Shown here piece by piece: positions 49,779 through 57,444 of a stretch of 64,000 nt of DNA. The notes under the pieces are model-generated. The model was not told where the DNA came from. It saw only the letters and a program-made list of their open reading frames with translations, and did not search any database. The translations under genes were made by a program, and so were the position numbers. The first letter of the stretch is position 1, and each line of letters begins with the position of its first letter. Source of the DNA: Bin87 sp965203195 (lineage in GTDB: Bacteria; Chloroflexota; Dehalococcoidia; Lucifugimonadales; UBA3495); assembly GCA_965203195.1 (NCBI GenBank), contig OZ241860.1, positions 2,914,001-2,978,000 of the forward strand. Reading direction: 5' to 3'.

Positions 49779-50486
49779 TCAAGGGACGGGGTTGGCGGGC
49801 GGCGCCAGCGGAGGCAGTTGGTTTTCCAGCCAGGGAGTCAGGTCTTGCAGAACGGCGGCGGGGATTTCGTGGCCCATAGGGTACTCGTGATAAGAAGGGG
49901 CATAGCCCTCGGCGAGCAGGAATTCGCGGGTGCGGCGGGCACTGTCCATACTAACCATTTGGTCGTGGAGGCCATGGGCGACGAATATGGGCTGGCGGCG
50001 GTGTTCGGGCAGGCGGGGGCGGAGGATTTCCGGGTCGGGCAGTGAGGCGCTCAAGGCGACCAGGGCGGCGAAGGTTTCGGGTTGGGGCAGGCCCATGCGG
50101 TAGGTCATGCCGCCGCCCTGGGAGAAGCCGAGCAAGGCGGCGCGGCCGTCGCCGGCGCGGAATTCGTCCAGGGTCTGGGCGAAGAAGGCGGAGAGCATGG
50201 CTTCGGCCTGGTCGTAATGCTCCGGGGCGGCCTGGCCACGGGGCGGGTGCCAGCCGTAGCCGGTCATACCGGGGGCCAGCTCAAAGGGGATGGGGGCGTT
50301 GGGGCAGACGTAGATGTAGCCCCGGCGGTTGATAGACGGGGCGAGGCCGGCCAGGTCCTGCATATTGGCGCCGAACCCGTGGAGCATTATGACCAGGGGG
50401 TAGGCGGCGGCAGGATCGTAGTCGTCGGGAAATATGGCGAGGTAGTGCAGGCCGTCGTGGGCTACGCGGCGCGGCTCAGCGTGCAT
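49779..50486 (-). CDS. Phospholipase/carboxylesterase-family hydrolase
   Basis: A 235-residue alpha/beta hydrolase. YPLVIMLHGFGANMQDLAGL forms the oxyanion strand, LLGFSQGGGMTYRMG the nucleophile elbow with Ser, FVAHGLHDQMVSMDSARRT gives the catalytic Asp and SYHEYPMGHEIPAAVLQDL the His. This is the pattern of the phospholipase/carboxylesterase (acyl-protein thioesterase-like) family. No signal peptide is seen. The ATG at 50486 has no strong ribosome binding site. It is 69 nt downstream of dispersed-repeat-linked DNA and 70 nt upstream of the maleylpyruvate-isomerase-like gene on the same strand. Confidence 0.85.
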   Translation of the reverse strand: MHAEPRRVAHDGLHYLAIFPDDYDPAAAYPLVIMLHGFGANMQDLAGLAPSINRRGYIYVCPNAPIPFELAPGMTGYGWHPPRGQAAPEHYDQAEAMLSAFFAQTLDEFRAGDGRAALLGFSQGGGMTYRMGLPQPETFAALVALSASLPDPEILRPRLPEHRRQPIFVAHGLHDQMVSMDSARRTREFLLAEGYAPSYHEYPMGHEIPAAVLQDLTPWLENQLPPLAPPANPVP

Positions 50487-50689
50487 CGGGAGGGTACGCT
50501 CCTGGGTGAGGCTGCCTCCGGCGCGGAAGGGCCCGGCGGCGCGGACGGGGACGAGGCCCCGGCGTTATCCTAACAGATTATTTCAGATCATTTCACCAGC
50601 CGGCGATGGGGCGATAAGGATGGGACGACAAGCTGGGAGGCCCCGCAGCAGCGCCGGCCCAGCGCGGTTTGGCGAGGGCAAGCGGCTGG

Positions 50690-51345
50690 CGGCGGGGCGG
50701 TGGTCATTGGGAAGGCAACTCCTTTTCGGCGGGTGGGCGATTGGCAAATTGATGGCATCGGGGAAGGCTCGGGCTGGCCTTTGGGGTTCTAGGTTGTCGG
50801 CGCTACGGCCTGAGAGCGTAACGCGTGGGATTTCGTCATAGTTTTCCGTGTCCCGGACGGGACTGGCGGCAAGCAAAAGCAGGTTCAGGGCCTGCTCCGG
50901 CGAACCGATCAGGACAATCCGGCACGGGGCGGTGGTGACACCCGCTGGCTGGCACAGAACTACACGGGCCGCACGATACATACAGCGACGAAGCAGGACC
51001 AGCTGAAATTGGGTTCCGACAAGGGTTAGGCCGTTTCCTGGAGGCCCGTTTGGTTAGCCCGAAAGTTTTTCCCCGATGGTGGCGTGACGCGGTTGAGAGC
51101 TACGGATCGGATCCGGTGGGTGGGCATTGCTGGTGTCCGCCTGGGCTTGGGGCGCGCGTCCGCGTCGGGGGCCTGGGCGGATGGCGGCCGGGGCAGCTGT
51201 TCCCCTGGTCGCCGGGCGGTTGCCGCATCCGTGTTTGAGGTTAGCAGTACTGATGTTCACGGCGCAAGGGCGCGAATGTCATAAATGGCGGCGATTTTTA
51301 AAATCCGGCGGGCAAATTTGGCGTGGCACCGGCGGAGGCCGGAAT
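50690..51345 (+). repeat. Dispersed intergenic repeat, copy R2
   Basis: It matches 62790-63405 in the same orientation over most of its length, and 26440-27030 in reverse. Shared blocks are GGTTGTCGGCGCTACGGCC, GAGAGCGTAA, CGGTGGTGACACCCGCTGGC and GGTTCCGACAAGGGTTAGG. It fills the gap between the esterase gene and IS1 copy 2. The rest of the gap (to 51458) shows nothing else. Confidence 0.75.
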
Positions 51346-51458
51346 GCGGGCGTACGGGCGGAGGGATGCGGCGACGAATGGCGGCGATGCCGGCGTCAGC
51401 TGGATTGACGGGCAAATGTCAAACCGCCCGATTGAAAACGCTGCCCGGCCCGCCCGCC

Positions 51459-52245
51459 GGATGTTTTCAACACACGCTGGCATCAGATTTTGGCCCCGCC
51501 GCGGACGCAAACACCACAACGCCCGCGAACCACGCAGCACCCATACCTGCTTCGTGTACCCGGTAGTCGCCAGCGCCAATCGCTTCAACCGCCCCCGATA
51601 CCCCAAAGGCAACCCCTCGCTCCGGTTCGCCAGATTCCCCTTGCCCATTATGCTATGCGCCGCTCCGCCTCCGGCAACCTCATCGTACAACCGCAGGAAG
51701 GTTTCTCCACTGCGGTCGCCCACCTCAAAATCCACGCCCTGCCGGCCATCAGGCAGCTCAATCACCGCCGTCCAAATCCACACTTCCTGCCGCTTCTTAC
51801 CGTGCCGCGCCCGATGATAAGTCCACATCTCGTCAAAGGAAATCGCCGGCGCTATGCCCCACCGCTGGCGTTGCATAGTTACCCAAACCCAAACGCCCGG
51901 GGCCCACCGAACTTTTTTTGACCCATTCGTACACGGCGCCCAGCTTGACCTCCAAAACACGGCTGATAGCGGCTATGGCCATGCCTTCGCCGTACCTATC
52001 AATGGCCTGTTCCTTGACTTGTTCCGAGTAGTAACGGCGGTTGCCGTCGGGCGTGAAGCGGTAGTGGCAGAGGCGGCGGCGGCAGGTTTGCTTGCCCCGG
52101 GAACGTCCGTCTTCGGGTAGCCGGTTGGAGGCGCAGTGAGGGCACTGGAGAACATCCCGGCAGGAACGGGCGGCGGCCATAGCATCACCTCCGGCAATGG
52201 CAAAATCCAGCCCCAATTATATCACCAGCACGTGCTGAAAATACC
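51459..52245 (-). mobile_element. IS1-family element, copy 2 (defective)
   Basis: A 787-bp minus-strand copy with a degenerate left end (GGATGTTTTCAACACACGC). The insA frame (51833-52180) is intact, but insB has lost about 45 bp including the segment with the catalytic SDDYG, and a frameshift near its end removes the stop so the frame runs into flanking DNA to 51298. It is therefore inactive. It is separated from copy 3 by exactly 8 bp. Confidence 0.85.
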
Positions 52246-52253
52246 GCTAAACC
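52246..52253. repeat. 8-bp spacer GCTAAACC between IS1 copies 2 and 3
   Basis: Exact reverse complement of the left flank of IS1 copy 1. Confidence 0.8.
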
Positions 52254-52260
52254 GGTATTT

Positions 52261-52716
52261 TCAACACGCGCTGGCATTGGATTTTTGGCCCCGCCGCGGA
52301 CGCAAACACAGCAACGCCAGCGAACCACGCAACACCCATACCTGCTTCGTGTACCCCGTCGTCGCCCGCGCCAATCGCTTCAACCGCCCCCGATACTCCG
52401 AATGCAATCCCTCATTCCGGTTCGCCAACTTGCCCTTGCCCACTATATGCCGCTCCGCAGGCAGCCAACTCCCGTACACACCGTAGTCATCGCTGTAGTA
52501 CCGCTCCGCCTCCGGCAACCGCTCGTACAACCGCAGAAAAGTCTCCCCACTGCGGTCGCCCACCTCAAAGTCCACGCACCGCCGACCATCAGGCAACTCA
52601 ATCACCGCCGTCCAAATCCACACTTCCTGCCGCTTCTTGCCATGTCGCGCCTGCTGATAAGTCCACATCTCGTCAAAAGATATGGCCGGCACGACACCCC
52701 ATCGCTGGCGCTGCAT
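52261..52716 (-). CDS. insB: IS1 InsB, copy 3
   Basis: The catalytic part of the transposase, about 151 codons from the internal ATG, nearly the same as in copies 1 and 4 (CVDFEVGDRSGETF, YYSDDYGVYG, NEGLHSEYRGRLKRL all intact). Normally expressed as a fusion after frameshifting in the A-run at the end of insA. Confidence 0.8.
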   Translation of the reverse strand: MQRQRWGVVPAISFDEMWTYQQARHGKKRQEVWIWTAVIELPDGRRCVDFEVGDRSGETFLRLYERLPEAERYYSDDYGVYGSWLPAERHIVGKGKLANRNEGLHSEYRGRLKRLARATTGYTKQVWVLRGSLALLCLRPRRGQKSNASAC

Positions 52717-52736
52717 GGTCACCCAAGCCCAAATCA

Positions 52737-53021
52737 TCAGGGCCCACCGGACTTTTTTTTGACCCATTCGTACACCGTCCCCAGCTTGACCTCCAGAACA
52801 CGGCTGATGGCGGCTATGGCCATGCCTTCGCCGTACATATCGATGGCCTGTTCTTTGACCTGTTCCGAGTAGTAATGGCGGTTGCCATCGGGCGTGAAGC
52901 GGTAGTGGCACAGGCGGCAGCGGTAGGTTTGCTTGCCCCGGGAATGTCCGTCTTTGGGCAGCCAGTTGGAGCCGCAGTGGGGGCACTGGAGAACATTGCG
53001 GCAGGAGCGGGCGGCGGCCAT
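52737..53021 (-). CDS. insA: IS1 InsA, copy 3 (short form)
   Basis: 94 codons with the zinc finger CPHCGSNWLPKDGHSRGKQ and YRCRLCHYRF and the helix-turn-helix; the start at 53021 follows GGAGGTAATCCC. The extra A in the junction run moves the stop forward compared with the 115-codon form of the other copies. Confidence 0.8.
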   Translation of the reverse strand: MAAARSCRNVLQCPHCGSNWLPKDGHSRGKQTYRCRLCHYRFTPDGNRHYYSEQVKEQAIDMYGEGMAIAAISRVLEVKLGTVYEWVKKKSGGP

Positions 53022-53086
53022 GGGATTACCTCCGACAGTGGCAAAATCCGGCCCCAATTATATCACCAGCACGTGCTGAAAATACC

Positions 53087-53094
53087 GCCGCGCC
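53087..53094. repeat. 8-bp spacer GCCGCGCC between IS1 copies 3 and 4
   Basis: Exact reverse complement of the right flank of IS1 copy 1 (37551-37558). Confidence 0.8.
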
Positions 53095-53101
53095 GGTATT
53101 T

Positions 53102-53557
53102 TCAACACGCGCTGGCATCGGATTTTTGGCCCCGCCGCGGACGCAAACACAGCAACGCCAGCGAACCACGCAGCGCCCACACCTGCTTCGTGTAGCCCGT
53201 CGTGGCCCGCGCCAATCGCTTCAACCGCCCGCGATACTCCGAATGCAAACCCTCGTTCCGGTTCGCCAGCTTGCCCTTGCCCACTATGTGCCGCTCCGCC
53301 GGCAGCCAACTCCCGTACACACCGTAGTCATCGCTGTAATACCGCTCCGCCTCCGGCAACCGCTCGTACAACCGCAGAAAGGTTTCACCACTGCGGTCGC
53401 CCACCTCAAAGTCCACGCACCGCCGACCATCAGGCAGCTCAATCACCGCCGTCCAGATCCACACTTCCTGCCGCTTCTTGCCATGTCGCGCCTGCTGATA
53501 AGTCCACATCTCGTCAAAAGATATGGCCGGCACGACACCCCATCGCTGGCGCTGCAT
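53102..53557 (-). CDS. insB: IS1 InsB, copy 4
   Basis: Catalytic part of the transposase with all conserved residues (VGDRSGETF, YYSDDYGVYG, SEYRGRLKRL). It overlaps insA in another frame; see the insA entry for the junction. Confidence 0.8.
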   Translation of the reverse strand: MQRQRWGVVPAISFDEMWTYQQARHGKKRQEVWIWTAVIELPDGRRCVDFEVGDRSGETFLRLYERLPEAERYYSDDYGVYGSWLPAERHIVGKGKLANRNEGLHSEYRGRLKRLARATTGYTKQVWALRGSLALLCLRPRRGQKSDASAC

Positions 53558-53861
53558 GGTCACCCAAGCCCAAATCCCCAGGGCCCACCGGACTTTTTTT
53601 GACCCACTGGTACACCGTCCCCAGCTTGACCTCCAGAACCCGGCTGATGGCGGCTATGGCCATGCCTTCGCCGTACATATCGATGGCTTGTTCCTTGACT
53701 TGTTCCGAGTAGTAGTGGCGGTTGCCGTCGGGCGTGAAGCGGTAGTGGCACAGGCGGCAGCGGTAGGTTTGCTTGCCCCGGGAATGTCCGTCTTTGGGCA
53801 GCCAGTTGGAGCCGCAGTGGGGGCACTGGAGATCGTCGCGGTAGGAGCGGGCGGCGGCCAT
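53514..53861 (-). CDS. insA: IS1 InsA, copy 4
   Basis: 115 codons, zinc finger plus helix-turn-helix, start at 53861 behind GGAGGTAATCCC. The A7 run lies about 60 codons before... its stop overlaps the insB reading frame, as in copy 1. Confidence 0.8.
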   Translation of the reverse strand: MAAARSYRDDLQCPHCGSNWLPKDGHSRGKQTYRCRLCHYRFTPDGNRHYYSEQVKEQAIDMYGEGMAIAAISRVLEVKLGTVYQWVKKSPVGPGDLGLGDHAAPAMGCRAGHIF

Positions 53862-53941
53862 GGGATTACCTCCGGCAGTGGCAAAATCCGGCCCCAATTA
53901 TATCACCAGCACGTGCTGAAAATACCGTTTGAAAATGCCCC

Positions 53942-53970
53942 TTGACGGGGGGGCCGGATGGCGCTAGGAT
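53942..53970 (+). promoter_or_regulatory. tmRNA promoter
   Basis: TTGACG at 53942-53947, 17-nt spacer, TAGGAT at 53965-53970, about 48 nt before the mature 5' end of tmRNA, leaving room for a leader trimmed by RNase P. Confidence 0.7.
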
Positions 53971-54018
53971 GTATATAACCGCGCCGGGAGCCCTGCTTCG
54001 GGCGGTGAATTGAATTTT

Positions 54019-54374
54019 GGGGACGCGTAGGTTCGACAGGAGCGTTTTCTGACGGATTGCAAGCCGAGGCCGTTGCCGCCCTCGTTAAAACGGCAGCGAA
54101 CAAAGTAACTGGCGAACGACAATTCGCTCTGGCCGCCTAGTCGCGGCCACGTCTGCCACCAGTAGGCCCGGAGGCCGGGAAGCGGACGTCCAATTACTCC
54201 GGGATGCTATCCCCACGACGCCGATGCCGGGGGCCATAGATTAATCGGCTTGCTGACGCCGTATCCAGCCGGCGAGAGACCGCGCCAGCAAGAACAAAGC
54301 GCCGGATAAGCTTGTAGTACATCCGATTAGGGGAGTTTCTGGACGGGGAGTGCGACTCTCCCCCGTCTCCACCA
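54019..54374 (+). ncRNA. ssrA: Transfer-messenger RNA
   Basis: A 356-nt tmRNA that rescues stalled ribosomes. The 5' end GGGGACGCGTAGGTTCGACA and 3' end GACTCTCCCCCGTCTCCACC pair as the tRNA-like acceptor and T-arm, and CCA is encoded. The tag frame at 54093-54140 reads AANKVTGERQFALAA then TAG, ending in the typical ALAA degron; the resume codon is GCA or the following GCG. The pseudoknot-rich part follows the tag. It is a one-piece (not permuted) form. It has its own promoter and a strong terminator, and stands immediately downstream of a tandem IS1 array. Confidence 0.95.
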
Positions 54375-54388
54375 ATTCCGCAAACGAG

Positions 54389-54418
54389 CCGGGGCGGCAG
54401 TTCTGCCGCCCCGGTTTT
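54389..54418 (+). terminator. tmRNA terminator
   Basis: A 12-bp perfect stem (CCGGGGCGGCAG and complement) with a TT loop followed by TTTT, 14 nt after the CCA end of tmRNA. Confidence 0.9.
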
Positions 54419-54450
54419 GGTATGCGCCAACGCGCGGCAAGGGCGCCGGG

Positions 54451-54948
54451 TTAGGTCAGGAAGGGCCGCAGATCCGCCTCGTCAAGGCTCAAAGCCCGCT
54501 GGAAGCCGGGACGGGCATTCAACAGCTGCAATACCGGATCAGGCAGGTCGTCCGTTACCGGAATGTCCAGACGCAGCCAGAGTACCGACCGGGCGTGGGG
54601 ATGCGTGTTATCGTACGTGGGCTCAAAGCGATAATCGCCCGTCACTTTGCCGATGGCAAACATCCTGCGTCCAGCGGCATCGGTGTAGGGCGTTAGCGCC
54701 AAATCGCCGGTGTGGAGGCCGGGGTCGTCATCATAGTCGCGGCCAGCGAAACGCCACAATCGGCCGGCGTCGTAGCCGGCGGCAGTACGGCCCCGCAAGT
54801 CGGGACTGTCACGCAGTTCGATGGGGGTAGCGTAGTCGGTAATCGGATGGGCAAGGCCGTAGCCGATGACCACCACGCTGTCCGCAAAGAAATGTTCCTT
54901 ATGCTGCTCGACGTTCGCATAGCCGCAGCGGATCAGCCAAACTGCCAT
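54451..54948 (-). CDS. PUA/EVE-like domain protein
   Basis: A 165-residue protein. The pattern GDLALTPYTDAAGRRMFAIG, then KVTGDYRFEPTYDN and HPHARSVLWLRLDIPVTDDL matches the PUA-like/EVE-type module found at the N-terminus of Mrr- and McrB-like restriction proteins (GDLV..P.....I..G.VTGDY......PH.R.V.W......LP). Such modules recognise modified bases. Here it stands alone without a nuclease. The start at 54948 follows AGGAGG. It is convergent with tmRNA. Confidence 0.65.
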   Translation of the reverse strand: MAVWLIRCGYANVEQHKEHFFADSVVVIGYGLAHPITDYATPIELRDSPDLRGRTAAGYDAGRLWRFAGRDYDDDPGLHTGDLALTPYTDAAGRRMFAIGKVTGDYRFEPTYDNTHPHARSVLWLRLDIPVTDDLPDPVLQLLNARPGFQRALSLDEADLRPFLT

Positions 54949-55005
54949 TGCTGCCTCCTGCTTGGGGGCGGGCGCTTTGGGACGGAAATGGGGCCGTCCC
55001 GGATT

Positions 55006-55365
55006 TCAGGCGTCGCCGGTTTGGAACCAGGTATGGGCGGCGGCTTCGTCGGGCCAGAGGAACTTGAAGCCGGCCTGGAGGGCGTAGTATTTGTCCAGGT
55101 CCTCGCGGTCTCCGATGTGGTAGTAGTCCTCGGCGTCGTGGAACTGGGCCTTGACATCGGGGAGCATATGCTTGGTGACGGCGAAATCCACGGGGATGTC
55201 GTGCTGTTCCCAGATGGCGCGCTGGCTGCTGGGGGGGCGGTCGGAGCAGCTGCCGATGATGAAGCCGCGCTGCCGCACGGCGCGCACCATATCCATAGTG
55301 AGGGCGCCGGGGGGGTCGCCCACTTCCAGGGTGCCGTCGATGTCAAAGCTGATGAGAATTGCCAT
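55006..55365 (-). CDS. HAD-superfamily phosphatase-like protein
   Basis: A 119-residue minimal HAD protein. The catalytic loop FDIDGTL gives nucleophile D8 and acid/base D10, IIGSCSDRPPSSQRA holds motif II Ser, and EDYYHIGDREDLDKYYA carries the motif IV GD...D acid pair with a Lys nearby. No cap domain is present, so it probably acts on a large or polymeric substrate such as a nucleic-acid end or protein. The start follows GAGG. It is short for the superfamily but all motifs are visible. Confidence 0.75.
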   Translation of the reverse strand: MAILISFDIDGTLEVGDPPGALTMDMVRAVRQRGFIIGSCSDRPPSSQRAIWEQHDIPVDFAVTKHMLPDVKAQFHDAEDYYHIGDREDLDKYYALQAGFKFLWPDEAAAHTWFQTGDA

Positions 55366-55513
55366 TTAGTTGCCTCGGCGTAATTGCCGCGCCCCGGCGG
55401 GAAGCGGAGCGCGGCGGGGGTTTGAGATGGATGGCGGAGAGGTTCCGGCTGACGACGGAATGACGCTCCGAGAATGGCAGAGCGGAATTGGCGCCGGGAT
55501 GGCGGCCGGGGAG

Positions 55514-56845
55514 TTAGTCGGGGGTGGCGCTCCAGACGGTGAAGTTGCCGCCCAGGGGCATGGGGCCGCCGGAGACGGCGATTTCCGGTTTGACGCCGGT
55601 GACGGCGCGGGCGCCGGCGCGGCCCTGGATCTGCTGGATGCAGTCGGTGTGCATCCAGAAGCGGCTGCGCCCGCTGCCGATGTTGCCGCCGCTGGGCAGG
55701 ATGGGGTTGGGGCCTTCAATGCTGATGTCGGACTGGTAGAAGTCCAGGGCGTCGCCGGGCTGCATACCGCGGTAGCGGAGGCCCTCGATGTGGAACTGGT
55801 GGAACTGGGCGAAGCCGTCGTACATATTTTCGAAGGAGAGGTCGTCGGCGGTGATGCCCGCTCCTTCGTAGATTTTGCGTCCGGTGGCGGCGGTTTCGGC
55901 TTCCACTTCGTCCAGGGTGGGGGTGATGCTGCGGGCCACGCCGCGGCTGGAGGCGTGGTTGAGGATGTACACGGGCTTTTGGGCCAGATCCCGGGCGCGT
56001 TCCGCCGTAGTGAAAAGGTAGGCGGCGGCGACCATAATGGGGATGTCGTTGTCAAAGAGGTTGGCGGGCTTGGCGATCCAGCGGGAGGTCAGGTAGTCCT
56101 CGGGCAGCAGTTGTTCGGGGCGGTGCTGGGCCCAGTAGCCTTCGGGGAACAGCAGGCCGTTGCGCCGGGAGTTCTGCATGAAGGGGGCCATCATATCGTG
56201 GTGTTTGCCGTATTTGGTGCAGTACTGGGCGAACTGGAGGGCGGTGCCGTAGCAGCCCGGGGCGCCCCACAGGGTGCGGCCGGGGTTGATGGCGAAGTTG
56301 CCCGGCACTGCGGAGGCGGCGCTGATGCCGCCGTGGTTGTAGCGGCCCTCCAGGTTGTGCCAGCCCTTGAGGACGAGGCAGTTGCCGGCGAGTCCGTCGC
56401 CCACGGCCTGGGCGGCCACGACGATGGCGGCGGACATACAGCCGGGGGCGTACATAGTGAATTTGACGTTGGTGAGTTCGGGCATATTTTTGAGGATCCA
56501 CTCGGCGCTGAGCTGGCCGATGCCGTCGAGGGGATCGTCGGTGGGGTTGAAGGCGTTGACGACGTCCATAGGGACGGGCTGGTCGGCGGGCCAGTAGGCG
56601 CCGGTGGTGGTGACGGGAACCAGCACCAGGCCGTCCACCTGGTCGGGGGCGATGCCGGCGTCGGCGATGGCCTTGCGGAGGGCGAGGATGCTCAGGGCGC
56701 CGACGGAGGATTCGGGCTGGCCGTCCCAGCGGCGGGCGGTGGGGGAATGGCCGATGCCCACGGCCGCAACCTGGCCGCGGTGTTCCCAAATCCCCAAGCC
56801 CTCGGTAGAACGATACATTGATTCGGGGGCCATCCGGGTGGTCAT
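55514..56845 (-). CDS. Thiolase-family protein (SCP2-thiolase/lipid-transfer type)
   Basis: A 443-residue thiolase-fold protein. VAAVGIGHSPTARRWDGQPE opens it, YAPGCMSAAIVVAAQAVGDG holds the Cys of the nucleophile position, NHASSRGVARSITPT and ENMYDGFAQFHQFHIEG the middle conserved parts, and PSGGNIGSGRSRFWMHTDCI then ARAVTGVKPEIAVSGGP the C-terminal His/Cys region. It resembles the lipid-transfer/thiolase subunits that pair with DUF35 proteins in side-chain degradation. The start at 56845 follows AAAGGAG. The DUF35 partner is just upstream on the same strand. Confidence 0.8.
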   Translation of the reverse strand: MTTRMAPESMYRSTEGLGIWEHRGQVAAVGIGHSPTARRWDGQPESSVGALSILALRKAIADAGIAPDQVDGLVLVPVTTTGAYWPADQPVPMDVVNAFNPTDDPLDGIGQLSAEWILKNMPELTNVKFTMYAPGCMSAAIVVAAQAVGDGLAGNCLVLKGWHNLEGRYNHGGISAASAVPGNFAINPGRTLWGAPGCYGTALQFAQYCTKYGKHHDMMAPFMQNSRRNGLLFPEGYWAQHRPEQLLPEDYLTSRWIAKPANLFDNDIPIMVAAAYLFTTAERARDLAQKPVYILNHASSRGVARSITPTLDEVEAETAATGRKIYEGAGITADDLSFENMYDGFAQFHQFHIEGLRYRGMQPGDALDFYQSDISIEGPNPILPSGGNIGSGRSRFWMHTDCIQQIQGRAGARAVTGVKPEIAVSGGPMPLGGNFTVWSATPD

Positions 56846-56891
56846 AAAAGGCTCCTTTCGGGTTGGGGAGGACGGGGCGGGCGGGGCGGGT

Positions 56892-57299
56892 TCAGGCGAT
56901 GACCTGCCATTCGGGGACTTTCTGGCCGTTGGCGGTGGTTTCAAAGATGACCCGGACGGGGGCGCCGACGGGAACCTGGTCGGGGGGAACGCCGGGGAGA
57001 TGGGAGTACATCAGTATGCCGGGGTCGTCGTCCAGCATAATGGCGGCGAGGTTGAAGGGCAGGTCCTCTTTGAGGGCGGCGACGGGGCAGTCGTACACGA
57101 CGCCGTAGTTGTAGATGGAGCCGCGTCCGCTGACTTCTTTCCAGGTCAGGCCGGCGCCGGAGCCGCAGAGGTCGCAGGCGGCGCGCGGGGGGAAGTGGAG
57201 GCGGTCGCAGGCGGCGCAGTTCTGGAGGACGAGGCGTTCCTCGTTGGCGGCGTCCCAGAAGGGCCGGGTCAAATCGTCGGGTATTACGCCCTGCTTCAC
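56892..57299 (-). CDS. DUF35 zinc-ribbon/OB-fold protein
   Basis: A 135-residue protein. C28-X2-C31 and C42-X2-C45 (LQNCAACDRLHFPPRAACDL) make a rubredoxin-like zinc ribbon, and SGRGSIYNYGVVYDC starts the OB-fold that ends VRVIFETTANGQKVPEWQV. This is the DUF35 family, partner of thiolases such as those of steroid side-chain breakdown (ChsH2/Ltp2 type). The GTG at 57299 follows GAGGAGGG at 8 nt. The gene precedes the thiolase by 46 nt, so they form an operon and likely one complex. Confidence 0.85.
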   Translation of the reverse strand: MKQGVIPDDLTRPFWDAANEERLVLQNCAACDRLHFPPRAACDLCGSGAGLTWKEVSGRGSIYNYGVVYDCPVAALKEDLPFNLAAIMLDDDPGILMYSHLPGVPPDQVPVGAPVRVIFETTANGQKVPEWQVIA

Positions 57300-57444
57300 G
57301 GGTATCCCTCCTCGTGGGTGGTCGGTGGGTTGCGGTTTTGGACTGGTTGGATTAGGAATTGGCGGGCCGGTCGCGGGCCGCGATGCCGGCGGCACAAGGT
57401 TATGCGGGTTAGGCGGCGGTGTCAAGTTGCCGGGGGCGGCGCGG

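Larger units (their letters stand above)
52254..53086 (-). mobile_element. IS1-family element, copy 3
   Basis: An 833-bp minus-strand copy with intact ends. insA reads from 53021 to 52737 and insB ends at 52261. The run at the insA/insB junction has eight A, one more than in the other copies, so insA ends early (after VKKKSGGP) and a standard -1 shift would join it to insB. Flanks GCTAAACC and GCCGCGCC are the complements of the flanks of copy 1. Confidence 0.88.
53095..53926 (-). mobile_element. IS1-family element, copy 4
   Basis: An 832-bp minus-strand copy with intact ends and seven A at the frameshift site. The right flank (GTTTGAAAATG) does not match the left flank, so no target duplication is left. 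It ends only 16 bp before the -35 box of the tmRNA promoter. Confidence 0.88.

Noticed and set aside
50583..50981. 132-codon minus-strand frame in repeat R2
   Set aside because: Its main block has some similarity in R1 but is absent from R3 and has no ribosome binding site; treated as part of the repeat instead of a gene.
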